In this document: positions 47,050-49,321 of the stretch, one piece after another
Layout of the letters: each line of letters begins with the position of its first letter
How positions within the stretch are numbered: the stretch's first letter is position 1
Origin: a virus
Length of the DNA stretch: 49,321 bases
IMG/VR virus record: IMGVR_UViG_3300049433_000029
Location: 1 to 49,321 of that record
Direction: 5' to 3' (one strand)
Notes under the pieces: generated by a model
The model's database searches: none
What the model was told of the DNA's origin: nothing
What the model saw: the letters and a program-made list of their open reading frames with translations, nothing else
Translations under genes and position numbers: made by a program

Positions 47050-49321
47050 ATGCGAAAGGCCCAACCAATCGATCATGCAGTACCGATGAACAATGCCGAA
47101 TTCCAGTTGCGGGATGGTGGCGATCCGAGGTTGGCGGCGCATGCCGCCAGCCATTGGCCGGCATGGCTGTGGTCGACAGACGGCAGCAAAATTCTCTGGG
47201 CCAATCCGGTCGGCGCCAGCCTGTTCGGCGCGGCGAAGACTTTTGGGCCGGCCGACCTGCATCGCCGCCAGGTGACGCAGCTCGCGGGCCGGCTGCTGCC
47301 GACCGGTGCGACGCGTCTCGAACGCCTGCGCGGCTTTGGTGCGGCACTCGGCACGCTGACGACCTGCGCCTGCGCGCGGCTGGATTTCTCCGACGGCGGC
47401 ACCGGCATTCTGGTGATCGCGATGCTGTCGCCGGGAGAATTGCAGCGGATCGGTACCCCGCAACGGACGGTGGGCCAGTTAGAGCGCCTGTCTGTGGAAC
47501 AGGAGGTTCGGGGTTCTCATCCGGTCGCGCCGGAGCAACCGACCGAGGCCGTGGAGGCGACCGGCCATCTGGTGGTCGAGCCATTGCCCGAATCGCCTGA
47601 TCATGCGGAGATCGCGCCGACGCATCAGCCGGATGCCGCGGCGATGGACTTCAAGACGCCTGACTATGAGGAGGCTGCGACCACCGGCGAGGCGCCGGCT
47701 GAATTTGCCTTGATCGATGAGATCATCGAGCCGGCGCCGGACGCGGCCACGGAACATGTTGTTGCCGGCGAGATCGCGTCACCCGTTGACGTTCGCGACG
47801 ACGAACCGTCGCCCTACATCGAAGCCGTCGCCGATGAACCACCGCAAGCAGCGGAGGCCGAACCGTCCGTACGCGAGACATCGCCCGTGGTTGAAACCCC
47901 GCGAGCCGACCAACCGCCGCCGCTGCAGACCATCGAGCCTCGACCCGCCGCGGGCGTTGGCGCGCCGCCATGGCTGGACCAGCCGCCGCCGCACACACGG
48001 CGGCATCCGCTGCGCTTCATGTGGCAGATGGACGCCGAAGGCCGCTTCTCGCTCGGCTCGGACGAATTCACCCGGCTGATCGGTGCGCGCACCGCTTCAG
48101 GCTTCGGCCGGCTCTGGAGCGAGATCGCCGACGTTTTTGGCCTCGATCCCGAAGGCCGCGTGCTCAAAGCCGTCGCCACCCGCGATACCTGGAGCGGCAT
48201 CGCGCTGGACTGGCCGGTCGACGGCGGCGAGCGGCTGCGGGTGGAATTGTCGGGACTGCCGATGTTCGATCGCGCGCGCAATTTCGCCGGCTACCGCGGC
48301 TTCGGCGTCTGCCGCGATCTCAATGGCCTGGCGCGGCTCGACGCGCTGCGCCGCTACGAATTTTTCAGCGACCCGCCGGCGCCGCAGCTTCTGTCCGCCG
48401 AGGTCGCGCCGGCACATCCCGCTGCAGCTGCGCCAGCCGCTGCGCCCGATACTTCGCCCACTCCTGAATTGTCAGTACCGATTGCCGTTGAGACTTCACA
48501 CCAAACCGATTTGGAACATGCCGTGGATAATCAATTGGAAACCCCCAAAAACGTCCTGCCGTTTCGGCCGATGAACGAGCCGAAATCGCCGTCGCTGACG
48601 CCGGTTGAGAACAGCGCCTTCAACGAGCTCGCGCGGCAGTTGTCGGCGCGGCTCGAGAACGAGACCGCAGCACACTCGGAAACATCGGTGCCCTCCGATC
48701 CCGAGGCCGTTGTCGAACAGCCTTCCGCGCCGGACGCATCGGAGCCTATGGGCGACCGCCCCGACTGGCTGTCGCAACCCGAGCCGCCGCCGCGCGGCGA
48801 GACCGCGCGCGACAAGACGCTGCTCGATCTGGTTCCCACCGGCGTGCTGATCTACCGGCTGGACCGGCTGCTCTATGCCAACCCCGCCTTTCTTAGCTGC
48901 GTCGGCTATCACAGCCTGCACGCGCTGGAAGAGGCCGGCGGCCTCGACGCGGTTCTGGTCGAGCCCGGCGTCTCCAACGCCAGCAGCACATCCGACACCG
49001 GTACCCCCGTCACCATTTCGGCAACGCAGTCGTTGCCCGGACACGCGCCGCCCTCGGCGACCGACGCGCATCTGCACGCGATTTCATGGGACGGCGAATC
49101 CGCGCACGCGCTGATCTGCGCCGCGCCGCGCGCCGAGCCCGCTGTCGCTGCTGTCGCCGGTGTTCCCGCTGTTGAGCCCCCGCGCTCGCAGGTCGGCCAC
49201 GCCAGCGCCGAAGAACTCGGGGCCATCCTCGACACCACCGCCGAAGGCATCGTGATGTTCGACGCCGAGGGCGCGCTCAATTCATGCAACCGCAGCGCCG
49301 AGGCGCTGTTCGGCTATGACG
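47050..49321 (+). CDS. Multi-PAS sensor histidine kinase (N-terminal part, runs off the window)
   Basis: 757 residues visible from an ATG at 47050 (47086 also possible); open at the right edge. A PAS-like segment near 35-120 (WLWSTDGSKILWANPVGASLFG), a long acidic Pro/Glu linker (about 140-310), PAS-like segments near 322-440, 591-660 and from 725 (TTAEGIVMFDAEG). The kinase core is beyond the window. This layout is typical of large Rhizobiales cytoplasmic kinases of the PdhS/PleC/DivJ group, which act on DivK in the CtrA cell-cycle pathway; membership is inferred, not shown. The prophage now replaces the native upstream region. Confidence 0.8.
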   Translation, partial: MRKAQPIDHAVPMNNAEFQLRDGGDPRLAAHAASHWPAWLWSTDGSKILWANPVGASLFGAAKTFGPADLHRRQVTQLAGRLLPTGATRLERLRGFGAALGTLTTCACARLDFSDGGTGILVIAMLSPGELQRIGTPQRTVGQLERLSVEQEVRGSHPVAPEQPTEAVEATGHLVVEPLPESPDHAEIAPTHQPDAAAMDFKTPDYEEAATTGEAPAEFALIDEIIEPAPDAATEHVVAGEIASPVDVRDDEPSPYIEAVADEPPQAAEAEPSVRETSPVVETPRADQPPPLQTIEPRPAAGVGAPPWLDQPPPHTRRHPLRFMWQMDAEGRFSLGSDEFTRLIGARTASGFGRLWSEIADVFGLDPEGRVLKAVATRDTWSGIALDWPVDGGERLRVELSGLPMFDRARNFAGYRGFGVCRDLNGLARLDALRRYEFFSDPPAPQLLSAEVAPAHPAAAAPAAAPDTSPTPELSVPIAVETSHQTDLEHAVDNQLETPKNVLPFRPMNEPKSPSLTPVENSAFNELARQLSARLENETAAHSETSVPSDPEAVVEQPSAPDASEPMGDRPDWLSQPEPPPRGETARDKTLLDLVPTGVLIYRLDRLLYANPAFLSCVGYHSLHALEEAGGLDAVLVEPGVSNASSTSDTGTPVTISATQSLPGHAPPSATDAHLHAISWDGESAHALICAAPRAEPAVAAVAGVPAVEPPRSQVGHASAEELGAILDTTAEGIVMFDAEGALNSCNRSAEALFGYD

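Noticed and set aside
1-49321. tRNA, rRNA, CRISPR array, insertion sequence, toxin-antitoxin pair
   Set aside because: None was recognised. The attachment core is not in a tRNA, no regular spacer-repeat array is present, and no transposase-like frame was seen.

Overview
The window is alphaproteobacterial DNA of high G+C, most like the Bradyrhizobium/Rhodopseudomonas group: two tandem phasin genes on the left, a large PAS-domain histidine kinase on the right, and many small proteins of the kind seen in rhizobial phages. Between these host genes sits one complete-looking temperate prophage. A 15-bp exact direct repeat (CTAACGACCTGTTAA) at 1161-1175 and 47001-47015 marks attL and attR, so the element is about 45.8 kb.

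Left to right the prophage holds: a lone + strand gene inside attL (1251-1508); a lysis module (1480-3722, minus); a + strand cargo pair, a small membrane protein and an NAD(P)-dependent sugar-epimerase-like enzyme (3819-4771); the late virion operon on the minus strand (4779-28358), with tail fibre, HNH endonuclease, two giant internal/ejection proteins, T7-like tail tubular proteins B and A, a Bordetella phage BPP-1-like cement and capsid pair, scaffold, T7-like portal, and large and small terminase. The particle should be a short-tailed (podovirus-type) phage that mixes a BPP-1-like head with T7-like tail parts.

The early leftward operon (28861-36259, minus) carries a Cro-like repressor, small DNA-binding proteins, RusA resolvase, a DUF5131 protein, an orphan DNA methyltransferase, a DUF1376 replication protein and a DnaB/Twinkle-type helicase. 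A CI-like S24 repressor (36348-36989) faces right and is followed by a secreted small protein. The early rightward operon (37430-45681) has about 25 mostly unknown, tightly coupled small genes, including Gp157, an HNH endonuclease, a DUF4326 protein, and an S24-like protein that seems to have lost its catalytic serine. It ends in an excisionase-like protein and a tyrosine integrase next to attR.

Two regulatory layers are visible. (1) Five ACCC-N6-GGGT operators: three between cro and cI, two over a consensus promoter 1.1 kb away that starts the rightward operon. This is the classic two-operator immunity layout, probably with leaderless cro and cI transcripts. (2) An exact 12-bp element, GGTGCGTTGCGG, occurs seven times, always on the minus strand, always 28-107 bp before a late gene, and I found it nowhere else in the window. 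I read it as a phage-specific late promoter element. Candidate partner proteins (an HTH protein and a zinc-ribbon protein) lie exactly at the early/late junction. This unexplained regulon is the best candidate for something undescribed.

The integration site is also notable. The att core (CTAA-N7-TTAA) is one base from the CtrA box consensus TTAA-N7-TTAA and sits 34 bp before the histidine kinase gene. The right end of the prophage carries a near-consensus promoter (TTGAGA-N17-TAGAAT) pointing out into that kinase. No tRNA, rRNA, CRISPR array or insertion sequence was seen.
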